Positions 25,045-35,875 of a stretch of DNA of 64,000 bases are shown piece after piece. The notes beneath the pieces are model-generated. The model was not told where the DNA came from. It saw nothing but the letters and a program-made list of their open reading frames with translations, and did no database searches. Positions within the stretch are counted from its first letter, which is position 1. Each line of letters starts with the position of its first letter. The position numbers and the translations under genes were made by a program. Location: positions 1 to 64,000 of the forward strand of contig NZ_JBHLWI010000022.1 in assembly GCF_042432905.1 (NCBI RefSeq). Direction: 5' to 3'. The DNA comes from Fontibacter flavus. Its GTDB lineage: Bacteria > Bacteroidota > Bacteroidia > Cytophagales > Cyclobacteriaceae.

Positions 25045-26181
25045 ATGAATCTAAAAATTCAATACTTTTGGTCGGCTTTATTTTTTTGGAGCCTGATATC
25101 CTGTCAAGAAAATCGGGAAATAAAGGTAATTTCAAATGATTTCTCTGTGGAAATAATTGATTCCGCAAAAGTGGACTATCTTGGCCAGGTAAATGCAACG
25201 GATTTCCAGAAAGGCAAAGGGCTTTTCTTCGACAGAAAAACCAACACCTTACTGCTCTTTGACAGTACAGGGAAAATATTACAGCAGAAAACATTTCCTA
25301 GTGAAGGTCCTGAATCAGTGAGTTATATAGGTGGAATGCGCTTTCAGCCATCTGGAAAGATCGTGGTCACAACCCTGGTTGGGGACATTGCCCTTCTACG
25401 AGAAGACCTGAGCTTGGAAAGAAAAATACAAATGCCCTTTACTACCGAACTTAGGGATATGATGGGCAATGCAAGAACTTTTGATTTCTATGAAAACAAA
25501 ATCCTGATTTTCTACCCTGGAAGAAATGGTAAAAATCCTTATCTGAGGGATTTTTGGAGAGAAAATCCACTGATAGAGCAAGTGGACCTGGAAGCAGGGA
25601 AGGTCAAACCCATGATCAGGCTATCTCCAGAAAGCAAGCACCAAAGCGATTTTTATTACGAAAGGCCATTTCCAAAAGTGGCTATCCATGGAAATTTACT
25701 TTACCTACACTTGGATACCGAATCGCTGATAACGGTTTATGACCTGGAAAAAGACGGTGAATTGCTGGAAACACTCGATTTCAGTCCCTCCAAATATGTA
25801 CAGTGGGAAGGCCAAAAAGAACAAGTGGGATATGTATCAGGAAACTTTATGTCCCGAGCAAGATCACACAATGTATATGCATTACCACAGGGTTTGATCA
25901 TTCATTACGATGAGGGCATCAATCAGGATGCCTTTATGAATGCCGGCCTAAAAGACAAAAATAATTGGTACAAAATCCCCGATATACAAAAGAAATACCT
26001 CAGGATCTATGAGCCTGAGTTAGGTTGGTCCAATGAAATCGTCGTACCTCCAATTATTTCAATGATCATGAATATTGAAGATTTGGACAAAGCCTTTTAT
26101 GCGATCAGAAGCGATGAATACCTGGGTGAAGAACAGGAGTATGTAACATTGTATAAGCTGAGACTAAAAAGGAATCAATGA
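25045..26181 (+). CDS. Propeller lipoprotein, first of three tandem paralogues
   Basis: 378 residues. The lipobox is SLISC (Cys20). The N-terminal mature part reads VEIIDSAKVDYLGQ, then a series of strand-turn units (LLLFDSTGKILQQ, SEGPESVSYIGG) as in Bacteroidota six-bladed beta-propeller lipoproteins of the DUF4221/TolB-like style. The shared core D-S-(K/L)-V-D-Y-x-G and Ser/Gly-x-(G/D)-PE(S/R) are repeated in the two following genes. It overlaps the next gene by four bases (ATGA at 26178-26181), so the two are translationally coupled. No enzyme motif is visible. Likely a surface or periplasmic binding or sensory lipoprotein; ligand unknown. Confidence 0.75.
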   Translation: MNLKIQYFWSALFFWSLISCQENREIKVISNDFSVEIIDSAKVDYLGQVNATDFQKGKGLFFDRKTNTLLLFDSTGKILQQKTFPSEGPESVSYIGGMRFQPSGKIVVTTLVGDIALLREDLSLERKIQMPFTTELRDMMGNARTFDFYENKILIFYPGRNGKNPYLRDFWRENPLIEQVDLEAGKVKPMIRLSPESKHQSDFYYERPFPKVAIHGNLLYLHLDTESLITVYDLEKDGELLETLDFSPSKYVQWEGQKEQVGYVSGNFMSRARSHNVYALPQGLIIHYDEGINQDAFMNAGLKDKNNWYKIPDIQKKYLRIYEPELGWSNEIVVPPIISMIMNIEDLDKAFYAIRSDEYLGEEQEYVTLYKLRLKRNQ

Positions 26182-27404
26182 AAAAAACCATTACACTTGT
26201 CGAATCTGGAAAATCAAAAGAAAGAACTTCCTCAGGCTCACTTTTGATTGCCTGTTTGTTAACAATATTTCTTGCTTCCTGCGCAACGGAAAATGCAAAA
26301 AGCATCAAGCTAGAAAAATTCATTCTTCAGAAAACCGATTCAATTCTGGTGGATTACGAAGGTGTATTCTACCTCAGGGATTATCATCCTGAAAAAGATG
26401 TTTTTTTGGCCGAAGATTATCAAAACAATCGCCTGATTGAGTTCAACAGAGATGGAGATATCGAATACCAGATCAATTGGCATCAAGACGGTCCTGATCG
26501 ATTGGAAGCTTATCCGGTCGGAATCAATTATATAGGTGACAGCATTGCTTTTATTCTTCCCCAAAATCAAATCGTGTTTCTCAATAAATCTGCTAAGATC
26601 ACTGGAAAAATCCCTTTTGGGGCAGGTTCTTTTTATATAAATGGCCTTACTGGGGATAATATTTTCAAACTGGGGGGCAATTTCGTCTACCTCCGCCCCG
26701 AAAACATGGAAATGATAGAAAACTACGACGATTTGTTTGGATCAGCTTATTCCAAACCTATTCTTGAAATATTCGAAGCCTCTTCCAAACAACGAAAATA
26801 CACCATGCCTTTTCCAACGGGGAGCATTTACCAACCTGGGAGCTACAGGTTTTGGACATTCCCGACGATCAAAAAGAGAAGGGCAGATTACTTTTTGTTT
26901 TTCCATGCTGAACCATGGTTCTACCACTATAAGCAAATAGAAAACGAAATCCTCTTCCAACAAAAAGTCAGTCTCCCTGATACCAAATTTGTACAAAGAA
27001 AGGCCGTGTCCATGAATCAGTCTGACAAATATTGGGATATCAATGGAAACATCATTGAAGGAAGAATCACTGGGCTTTATCCGCTAGAAAAGGGCATCCT
27101 GGTCATTTACCGAAAAGGTTTGGATGAAAATATAACCTCGGGCTACAACACAGATGACCGGGAGGTTAGACGGATGCTGGACGACAATCACAATCCTTAT
27201 TTATGGGCCTTTTTTGATTACGAAATGGGTGCTATTACTTGGAATCAAGCCTGTCCCGAAGGGATCATTTGGACTTCATCTTATACAAAGAATGGAGAAA
27301 TCGTGGGCCTGAAAGACCAAGAGTTTCACGGAAAAGAAGAAAAACACCAAACCTTCTACCTTTACAAGCCCGTACAAACAAATTATGCGGCAACTTACTT
27401 TTAA
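26178..27404 (+). CDS. Propeller lipoprotein, second of three tandem paralogues
   Basis: 408 residues. The N-terminus is unusual: about 20 hydrophilic residues precede the hydrophobic signal, and the lipobox is IFLASC with Cys35. A later start at a non-ATG codon is possible, but the ATGA overlap with the previous gene favours this one. The mature part begins like its neighbours (LQKTDSILVDYEGVFYLRDYH, then NRLIEFNRDGDIEYQ and QDGPDRLEAYPVG). Many aromatic residues lie in the middle. Twelve bases separate it from the third paralogue. Function unknown. Confidence 0.73.
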   Translation: MKKTITLVESGKSKERTSSGSLLIACLLTIFLASCATENAKSIKLEKFILQKTDSILVDYEGVFYLRDYHPEKDVFLAEDYQNNRLIEFNRDGDIEYQINWHQDGPDRLEAYPVGINYIGDSIAFILPQNQIVFLNKSAKITGKIPFGAGSFYINGLTGDNIFKLGGNFVYLRPENMEMIENYDDLFGSAYSKPILEIFEASSKQRKYTMPFPTGSIYQPGSYRFWTFPTIKKRRADYFLFFHAEPWFYHYKQIENEILFQQKVSLPDTKFVQRKAVSMNQSDKYWDINGNIIEGRITGLYPLEKGILVIYRKGLDENITSGYNTDDREVRRMLDDNHNPYLWAFFDYEMGAITWNQACPEGIIWTSSYTKNGEIVGLKDQEFHGKEEKHQTFYLYKPVQTNYAATYF

Positions 27405-27416
27405 AAAAACCAAACG

Positions 27417-28583
27417 ATGTCAAAAAACTATTTCAACTCTGCATTAATTGCGCTCGCTCTTTTTTCAATCCTTGCTTGCAGCCGAAAGGAGCTTGAGAGC
27501 TCAGCTGACACAAGTCCTAAGAGCTACGGGGTGGAAATACTGGACTCTCTTGTTGTGGACTACATTGGCTTACTGTCCTGGTCTCACATTAGTCCAGATG
27601 GCAGAAAATTTCTGGCCATGGACCTTCAGAAATCAGACGTACTTCTTATTGACAACGAAGGCCAAATCCTACAAACTCTCAATAAATCCGGAGATCAGCC
27701 TGAAAGTATTGGCCCCAATTTGATGGGCAGACCACAATTCAGAAATGATACGGAGATCGCTTTTTTGGGAACCAAAGGCTTATTCCTATTCGATTTAAGG
27801 GGTAATTTAAAGCAACAATTTGAGCCTGACTTTAATCCCATTATGAATTTCATCATTTTAAATGCAGATGTTTTTCAGTTTAGGGATCCAAACTTTGCCC
27901 TTGGGCTAATGGCAGGAAGAAACACTGAAGGTTCTGGTTTTTATGAATCTACTGAAGGCACCAAATTTGAAGCCATTGACCTGTCAAAGGGCTCATATTT
28001 GGGAGTCATTCCTTTTCCGGAAAATTCAAGATTCAAAGCCTCTGAAATTTTCCCTGTCACCAATACCGTACCTCTACTAAGAACGACCAAAGAAGGCTTG
28101 TACATTGCCTTTAAAAATGAGTCTAAGATATTTTTCTACAATTGGGATGATCTGAATAAACCTTCAAAGGAAATCCAATTGCAGGTAGACAACTTCCAAT
28201 TGATCAAAGGAAAGGATCCCAAATCAGTGAATCAAAACATGATCAGTTTTGATACCAGGGAATTTGCTTATGGGGCTATCAATCAACTTATTTGGGTGGA
28301 TGGTCAATTATTGATCAACTACAGTCCAGGACTTTCAGATGAGGAATATGAAAGGATCACAAATGGCATCAGTGATTTTCAGGAAATATTTAATTTGATC
28401 GGCGAGAAAAATCAGTCTCAATGGGCAGTAGTATCAGAAGACGGAAGCCTCACTCCCATAGAAATTCCCGGTAAACTAGGCCGAATTGAATTTGTAGACC
28501 AAGAAGGCAACTTTTGGATCTCCCCCAATAGAACTGAAATGGAAAGGGATTATGAGGTACTATTTAAGGCAAGATTGAGGTAA
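27417..28583 (+). CDS. Propeller lipoprotein, third of three tandem paralogues
   Basis: 388 residues. The lipobox is FSILAC (Cys21). The start of the mature protein (VEILDSLVVDYIGLLSW) and the following units (SDVLLIDNEGQILQTL, SGDQPESIGPNLMG) match the two preceding proteins closely in pattern, and the protein at 127-1278 more loosely. It is the last gene of the apparent operon; a new promoter-like region and a toxin-antitoxin pair follow. Tandem copies with diverged sequence suggest duplication followed by change of specificity. The role cannot be read from sequence. Confidence 0.75.
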   Translation: MSKNYFNSALIALALFSILACSRKELESSADTSPKSYGVEILDSLVVDYIGLLSWSHISPDGRKFLAMDLQKSDVLLIDNEGQILQTLNKSGDQPESIGPNLMGRPQFRNDTEIAFLGTKGLFLFDLRGNLKQQFEPDFNPIMNFIILNADVFQFRDPNFALGLMAGRNTEGSGFYESTEGTKFEAIDLSKGSYLGVIPFPENSRFKASEIFPVTNTVPLLRTTKEGLYIAFKNESKIFFYNWDDLNKPSKEIQLQVDNFQLIKGKDPKSVNQNMISFDTREFAYGAINQLIWVDGQLLINYSPGLSDEEYERITNGISDFQEIFNLIGEKNQSQWAVVSEDGSLTPIEIPGKLGRIEFVDQEGNFWISPNRTEMERDYEVLFKARLR

Positions 28584-28681
28584 TTCTCTTAATACACGAC
28601 AAAAACTACCTCATTCTACTAATCAAATAATTTCCTGGGTACAAAGTAAACCTCATGCTGCCGAAACTTTTTTCCTTGACG

Positions 28682-28697
28682 AAAAGTATATACTTTT
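28682..28697. promoter_or_regulatory. Perfect 16-bp palindrome, likely toxin-antitoxin operator
   Basis: AAAAGTATATACTTTT reads the same on both strands. A further half-site ATATACT lies at 28701-28707, just before the antitoxin ATG at 28711, and TTGAC precedes the palindrome. The layout suggests an operator bound by the RHH antitoxin alone or with its toxin. Confidence 0.6.
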
Positions 28698-28710
28698 ATG
28701 ATATACTCAT

Positions 28711-28959
28711 ATGGACATGAAAACCCTTTCTCTCAAATTAGACGATGCCATTTTCGAAGAGACTGAAGAGCTTCTTTCCAAAATGGAAAAATCCAGAAAC
28801 CGCTACATCAATGAAGCTTTGGATCACTACAACAAAATCCAAAAAAGAAAACTTCTTGAAAAATTATTGGCCAATGAATCAAAGCTCGTAAGCACTGAAT
28901 CTTTAAACGTTTTGGATGATTTTGAGCAATTTGAAGATGAGGAAAGTTATAAAATTTGA
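28711..28959 (+). CDS. Ribbon-helix-helix antitoxin of MazF-type toxin
   Basis: 82 residues (80 if the second ATG at 28717 is used). The N-terminal strand KTLSLKLDDAIF, a helix, and the turn with SRNRYINEALDHY form a ribbon-helix-helix DNA-binding domain. The C-terminal half is acidic and disordered-looking (LDDFEQFEDEESYK), fit for wrapping a MazF dimer. It overlaps the toxin gene by 23 bases. The palindrome at 28682-28697 is its likely operator. It is not a close relative of the DUF6364 antitoxin at 1849. Confidence 0.8.
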   Translation: MDMKTLSLKLDDAIFEETEELLSKMEKSRNRYINEALDHYNKIQKRKLLEKLLANESKLVSTESLNVLDDFEQFEDEESYKI

Positions 28960-29284
28960 GATTTGGATTGCAAATCTTGATCACAGATTCGGAACTGAAG
29001 CAGGCAAGACACGGCCCGTTTTGATAGTGCAAACAGACTTGCTCAACAAAGTCCATCCTTCGACCTTAGTTTGTCCAATCAACACAAATGTACAGCCTGC
29101 CAGCAGAGTCTTGCGTGTTCAACTCACGAAAGGAATGGCAAACTTGGAACAAGATTGTGACATCATGATCGATCAATTGAGAGTCATTGATAACAGAAGA
29201 TTTCTCAAAAAAATCGGTACAATCCCCGAAGCCCAAGCCAAGAAAGTAAACGAAAACCTGCTTATAGTCCTCGATCTTGTATAA
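28937..29284 (+). CDS. MazF/PemK-type endoribonuclease toxin
   Basis: 115 residues from the ATG at 28937. An open frame seven codons longer exists, but the inner ATG gives the family's usual N-terminus (KFEIWIANLD). Conserved features are GTEAGKTRPVLIVQ (with the catalytic-site Arg26), TLVCPIN, VRLT-like strand VLRVQLTKG, and the closing DQLRVIDNRRF helix. MazF enzymes cut single-stranded mRNA at short motifs. The upstream antitoxin overlaps by 23 bases, giving coupled translation. A bidirectional terminator follows at once. No damage is seen. Confidence 0.88.
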   Translation: MRKVIKFEIWIANLDHRFGTEAGKTRPVLIVQTDLLNKVHPSTLVCPINTNVQPASRVLRVQLTKGMANLEQDCDIMIDQLRVIDNRRFLKKIGTIPEAQAKKVNENLLIVLDLV

Positions 29285-29285
29285 A

Positions 29286-29318
29286 AAAACGAGGCTACCC
29301 ATTCGGCAGCCTCGTTTT
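29286..29318. terminator. Bidirectional terminator after MazF-type gene
   Basis: AAAACGAGGCT pairs with AGCCTCGTTTT (11 bp, loop of 11). A/T runs flank both arms, so it can stop the toxin-antitoxin transcript and also the facing minus-strand peptidase transcript. Confidence 0.88.
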
Positions 29319-29378
29319 GACCATTAAGGTTCCAGCTGGAAAATCAGTCTTTGGGAGCTCTAAACATCCATTTTTATT

Positions 29379-29480
29379 TTATTTCAACATTGTTACCAGT
29401 GTATTTAAGACAAAATCCGAAATAAACTCCGACCTCCCCCTATTTCCAGCTATTTCAACTTTATTTCCCCTTATTTCAAC
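29379..29480. repeat. Phased TATTTC repeats downstream of tricorn-like gene
   Basis: TATTTC occurs at 29441, 29451, 29462 and 29472, spaced 10, 11 and 10 bases. The fuller word TTATTTCAAC is at 29379-29388 and 29471-29480, and CTATTTCAAC at 29450-29459. The spacing is one helical turn. It is either a decayed short tandem repeat or an array of protein-binding sites. Confidence 0.6.
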
Positions 29481-29489
29481 TCTGAAACC

Positions 29490-32400
29490 TCATTTTATCT
29501 GCTCCAGCAACTCCTTCACCGCTGCCTCAATCTGGGCATCCTTACCAAATAGGATTTCCTCAAATGGCGTAGCTACTTTAATATCTGGTTCCAGTTGGAG
29601 ATTCTCCAATGGCCTATCTTCAGCAACACCGTAGAAGGCAATCATAGGTATCCCGAATACAATTGTAGGATCAATCTGTGTTTCCCACCATACAGCTGTA
29701 CTGGTACCTGGGACCGGCATACCGATGAGTTTACCGATTCCCTTAGCCCGATAAGCATATGGGAAGGCATGGGCATCTGAGTAATTGCTCTCACTCATCA
29801 ATACTACGCTTGGTTTGGCCCACTTGTCACGGGGTTCGCCTCCCCTAGCTACAAAACCATAAGGCCTGAAGGTCGCGTAAGGTTTCCCATCAAGGAAGTT
29901 GGAAAGATCCTCATGCAGCCAACCCCCGCCATTGAATCTGGTATCTACAATCAATGCTTCTTTATCAGCATTTTTTCCCAAAACTTCATCGTAAACGGTA
30001 CGGAAACTGTTGTCATTCATACCTTGTACATGTACATAGCCTATCCTTCCATTGCTCAGCTTGTCCACCATTGCACGCATGCTCTCTGTCCATCTTTTAT
30101 AAAGGAGCCCATTTTCTGCACCTTGGGAAATAGGCTTAACTATTTCCTCCCATCTTGTTTTTGAAGCTGGATCATAAAAACTCAACAGAACATTTTTGTC
30201 TGCCTTTCTATTGAGGAGCATGTTCCAATCAAAATTCAGGATAATCTCTATCCCATCAATTTTCTCTATGACATGACCGGCCTTCACTTTACTTTCCGCC
30301 CTATCCAATGGACCACCTGTGATTACTTCTGTAATTTTAAGGCCATTATCCTTTGAACTCTCATCGTAGAATAATCCTAGTGAAGCAGTTTGGTCACCAT
30401 TATCTGACCTGTGTGAATACCTACCTCCTGTGTGGGAGCCATTCAATTCACCCAAAATCTCGCTCAACAATTCCTGGAAATCATAATTATTGTTGATATG
30501 TGGAAGGAAGCGGGCATAAGTAGCCCTGTACATATCCCAATCAATTCCATGTAGTGTAGGGTCATAAAATTTCTTTTTCACCTGTCTCCACGCATGGTGG
30601 AAGATATATTCACGCTCAGAAGTAGCATCTAAGACCATTTCTTCACTAATTCCAATGTTACTTAGTTTGCCATTTCCTGTCTCAATCTTTGAAAGTCTTC
30701 CATTTGCAAGGACAAATAAATTTTTGCCGTCTTTATCCAATTTTATAGTGCCTGGTCCCGAATTGGTTTTTGCCAAAGACTTCAATTCTTTGGTACGGGT
30801 ATCCAATGCCCACACATCATAGCGGTCTTCAAAACTCGCCATAAAATAAAGTTTATCTCCATCCGGGGACATGTCAAAAGAAGAAAGGTTGATAGAACCA
30901 GTAGTCAATCTTAACTTCCTGTTTTCAATACCGCTTAAGTCAAGTACAAGGGGACCTTCTTCCTTCTTCTTATCCTTGTCTTTTTCTTCCTGTTCCTTCA
31001 AAAGATCATATTCAGCCTTGTTCAACTTAAATCTATCAAATGCAGTCTTATCGAAGAACAAGGCATAAATATCCAATTCTCTAGCTCCTTGAAGCGCTAA
31101 CGGCTTTTTTCCGTCACGGTCATTGGCCCAAATAAGTGCCTTCCCTTTCAAAGCGAACTGTCCCCGTCCATCCGAAAAACCTGAATTTGTCAAATTAACT
31201 CCTTCTTTGCCTCCTGCCGCATCATACAAGACCATGTGGCTCGCTCCATAGAGCCCTAACGCGTTTTTGGCAACAATCCACTTACTATCCGGACTCCAGG
31301 TAAAATCCTGGTCCCCATCGCTGTAAGAAAAGTTCTCTCCGGCAGGAATAATAGTCCTGGAAGTTTTATTGGCTAAATTGAAAACTTTAAGAATATTTCG
31401 CTCTTCAAGATACGCTATCTCTTTACCATCAGGTGAAACAATTGGTTGGAATTCATCCTTATCAGTTGCTACTACTGCTTCTTCATTGATCAAAGTAGCC
31501 ACATAAAAATAAGGCTCATCACTTCTCACAATATTCGCCTTATAGATGTCCCAACTTTCTCCTCTTTCACTGGAATAATAAAGTGTACGGCCATCTGCCC
31601 CCCAACTCAACATCCTTTCCTGAGCAGAGGTATTGGTAACTCTTTTGGTCAGGTTATTATCGACAGAAGTCACAAAAACTTCTCCTCTAAATACAAAAGC
31701 TATCTCTTTACCGTTTGGAGAGAGGGCCATTTCAGTAGCACCACCGTTAACAGAAACTATTTTTTGATCATTTCCCCTAAAATCAGCGAAAATTTTCACC
31801 GGAACTTTGACTGGTTGACTTCCTGGTGTCAGCGTATAAATTTCCCCATTCCAAGTAAAAGAGAGTACATCCTGCTTGCTACTACTCAAATGTCTCACTG
31901 GATGATCTTTGAAATGGGTCAATTGCGTCTCGCTTCCATTACTAAGATCTCTTTTGAAAATATTTTGAGAGCCATTTTTTTCACTTAGATAAAATGCTGA
32001 TTTACCATCAGCTGAAAAAAGCGGTTCTCTGTCTTCTCCTTCAAAGTCACTGATTTGGGTATATTTCTGTTGTTTTAAATCATACAACCAAACATCTCTG
32101 GTCACAGAAGAAGTATGCCTTTTTCTCCATTCATCCTCATAGCCCTTTCTATCCTGAAAAATGATTCTTTCTCCATTTGCATCAAAACTGGCGTTTTGAA
32201 AACCTGCCGTAGACAACAAAATAGACCTTCCGCCCTCAACAGGCACTTTATAGAGCTTCCCGAATAGTCCCTTATTAGGAAACCTCACAGAGGTCTGAAG
32301 ATCATTTCTTGGTGAACTGAATATAACATCTTTACCATCAGGAGTAAAATCCCAGGGAAAATCATTACCAGAGTGGTAAGTCAGCCTCTTGGCTTCCCCT

Positions 32401-32690
32401 CCAACAGAAGGAATAACATACACATCAAAATTCCCGAATCGGTCACTGGCAAAAGCAATCTGCTTCCCATCTGGACTCCATACTGGCATGTAATCGTGTG
32501 CTTCATGAAGGGTCAAAGGGGTAGCTGTCCCTCCTTTTGCACCAACTTTAAATAAATCCCCTTTATAACTGAACACGATCTCATTGCCATCAGGGGAAAT
32601 GGCAGGATACCTCATCCATAAGGGATCCGTCTGTGCTATCAACTCAAAACTCAAGACGGATAGTAAAATCAAGTAAAATATTTTCCTCAT
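29490..32690 (-). CDS. Exported tricorn-like S41 family peptidase
   Basis: 1066 residues. A signal peptide ends near ELIAQ (20). Two beta-propeller regions rich in PDG and SPDG repeats (about 25-560) are followed by a charged linker (EEKDKDKKKEEG), more propeller strands, a helical tricorn core (HAWRQVKKKFYDP), a PDZ domain (about 780-850) and the S41 catalytic region. Catalytic residues fit the tricorn pattern: His753 in NGSHTGG and Ser971 in SNYSDAHAF, with the GGGW substrate loop before it. Tricorn-type enzymes degrade peptides of moderate length; here the signal places the enzyme in the periplasm. It is a single gene. Confidence 0.92.
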   Translation of the reverse strand: MRKIFYLILLSVLSFELIAQTDPLWMRYPAISPDGNEIVFSYKGDLFKVGAKGGTATPLTLHEAHDYMPVWSPDGKQIAFASDRFGNFDVYVIPSVGGEAKRLTYHSGNDFPWDFTPDGKDVIFSSPRNDLQTSVRFPNKGLFGKLYKVPVEGGRSILLSTAGFQNASFDANGERIIFQDRKGYEDEWRKRHTSSVTRDVWLYDLKQQKYTQISDFEGEDREPLFSADGKSAFYLSEKNGSQNIFKRDLSNGSETQLTHFKDHPVRHLSSSKQDVLSFTWNGEIYTLTPGSQPVKVPVKIFADFRGNDQKIVSVNGGATEMALSPNGKEIAFVFRGEVFVTSVDNNLTKRVTNTSAQERMLSWGADGRTLYYSSERGESWDIYKANIVRSDEPYFYVATLINEEAVVATDKDEFQPIVSPDGKEIAYLEERNILKVFNLANKTSRTIIPAGENFSYSDGDQDFTWSPDSKWIVAKNALGLYGASHMVLYDAAGGKEGVNLTNSGFSDGRGQFALKGKALIWANDRDGKKPLALQGARELDIYALFFDKTAFDRFKLNKAEYDLLKEQEEKDKDKKKEEGPLVLDLSGIENRKLRLTTGSINLSSFDMSPDGDKLYFMASFEDRYDVWALDTRTKELKSLAKTNSGPGTIKLDKDGKNLFVLANGRLSKIETGNGKLSNIGISEEMVLDATSEREYIFHHAWRQVKKKFYDPTLHGIDWDMYRATYARFLPHINNNYDFQELLSEILGELNGSHTGGRYSHRSDNGDQTASLGLFYDESSKDNGLKITEVITGGPLDRAESKVKAGHVIEKIDGIEIILNFDWNMLLNRKADKNVLLSFYDPASKTRWEEIVKPISQGAENGLLYKRWTESMRAMVDKLSNGRIGYVHVQGMNDNSFRTVYDEVLGKNADKEALIVDTRFNGGGWLHEDLSNFLDGKPYATFRPYGFVARGGEPRDKWAKPSVVLMSESNYSDAHAFPYAYRAKGIGKLIGMPVPGTSTAVWWETQIDPTIVFGIPMIAFYGVAEDRPLENLQLEPDIKVATPFEEILFGKDAQIEAAVKELLEQIK

Positions 32691-32769
32691 AAATAATTGA
32701 TATAGTTTCGATTGGAAAATAATAAAAATACAATTGAATTCCGACTGAAATTCTATAGGAGGTTAAATG

Positions 32770-32798
32770 AAAAAGACGACCTTTGGGGCCGTCTTTTT
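32770..32798 (-). terminator. Terminator of the carA-eno operon
   Basis: AAAAAGACG pairs with CGTCTTTTT, extended by CC/GG pairs around a short loop, with T-runs on the minus strand. It lies 19 bases past the enolase stop. Confidence 0.88.
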
Positions 32799-32817
32799 CA
32801 TTTAAGCAAAGCTAAAA

Positions 32818-35221
<2,404 letters not shown>

Positions 35222-35240
35222 GGTTTTTTATTGAACACGC

Positions 35241-35248
35241 CAAAGTTA
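35241..35248 (-). promoter_or_regulatory. Possible -7 box for carA
   Basis: TAACTTTG on the minus strand matches TAnnTTTG exactly, but no TTTG is found 19-21 bases upstream. It would give a very short leader to the ATG at 35221. Plausible only. Confidence 0.4.
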
Positions 35249-35294
35249 AGTATTTTTGAACTTTAAGCCTTAGGAAATTGAGATGGATATAAAA

Positions 35295-35324
35295 AAAGGG
35301 ATTGAACAAAAGTCCAATCCCTTT
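35295..35324 (-). terminator. Terminator of the ribosomal alpha operon
   Basis: AAAGGGATTG pairs perfectly with CAATCCCTTT (10 bp, loop of 10), flanked by an A-run on the left that becomes a T-run on the minus strand. It follows rplQ. Confidence 0.9.
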
Positions 35325-35348
35325 ATATTTTGAAATATCATGCATGAA

Positions 35349-35870
35349 TTATTCCGCAGATTTTTCTTCATTGCTATCATCAGCTTTAGAAGGCTCCTCA
35401 GCTTTTGGCTCAATAGCCTTAGCAGCAGGAGTTGCTTCAGCAGTGGAAGATGATCCTCTTCTACTTCTTCTAGTAGTTTTCTTAGCTGGCTTGGTTTCTT
35501 TCAACATCAATTCATTGAAATCAACCAATTCAATGATGCACATTTCAGCATTATCACCAAGACGAAATCCTGTTTTGATAATTCTAGTGTATCCACCTGC
35601 TCTGCTGCCTACTTTCTCAACAACTTCACCGAACAAAGCTTTGATTCCTTCTTTGCTTTGAAGGTAAGAGAAGGCAACCCTTCTATTGTGAGTAGTATCT
35701 TCCTTAGCTCTGGTAATCAGAGGCTCTACATATTTTTTAAGCTCCTTTGCCTTGGCAAGCGTTGTAGAAATACGCTTGTGAAGAATCAGGGAGTTAGCCA
35801 TATTGGAAAGCATTGCTTTCCTGTGACTGGCTGTCCTGCCAAGGTGGTTAAATTTCTTACCGTGTCTCAT
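35349..35870 (-). CDS. rplQ: Ribosomal protein L17 with charged C-terminal tail
   Basis: 173 residues. The first ~115 are the L17 core ([20 protein letters not shown], then the helix LVKYG-like [16 protein letters not shown] and the strand [24 protein letters not shown]). The rest is a low-complexity tail of Lys, Arg, Ala, Glu and Ser, first basic ([10 protein letters not shown]), then acidic ([16 protein letters not shown]). Tails like this are common in Bacteroidota L17 and absent from E. coli. Last gene of the alpha operon, 5 bases after rpoA. Confidence 0.97.
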   Translation of the reverse strand: MRHGKKFNHLGRTASHRKAMLSNMANSLILHKRISTTLAKAKELKKYVEPLITRAKEDTTHNRRVAFSYLQSKEGIKALFGEVVEKVGSRAGGYTRIIKTGFRLGDNAEMCIIELVDFNELMLKETKPAKKTTRRSRRGSSSTAEATPAAKAIEPKAEEPSKADDSNEEKSAE

Positions 35871-35875
35871 TTTAA

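Noticed and set aside
35241..35290. Complete promoter before carA
   Set aside because: The -7 box is perfect but no TTTG is found at 19-21 bases upstream, so only a partial match is reported.
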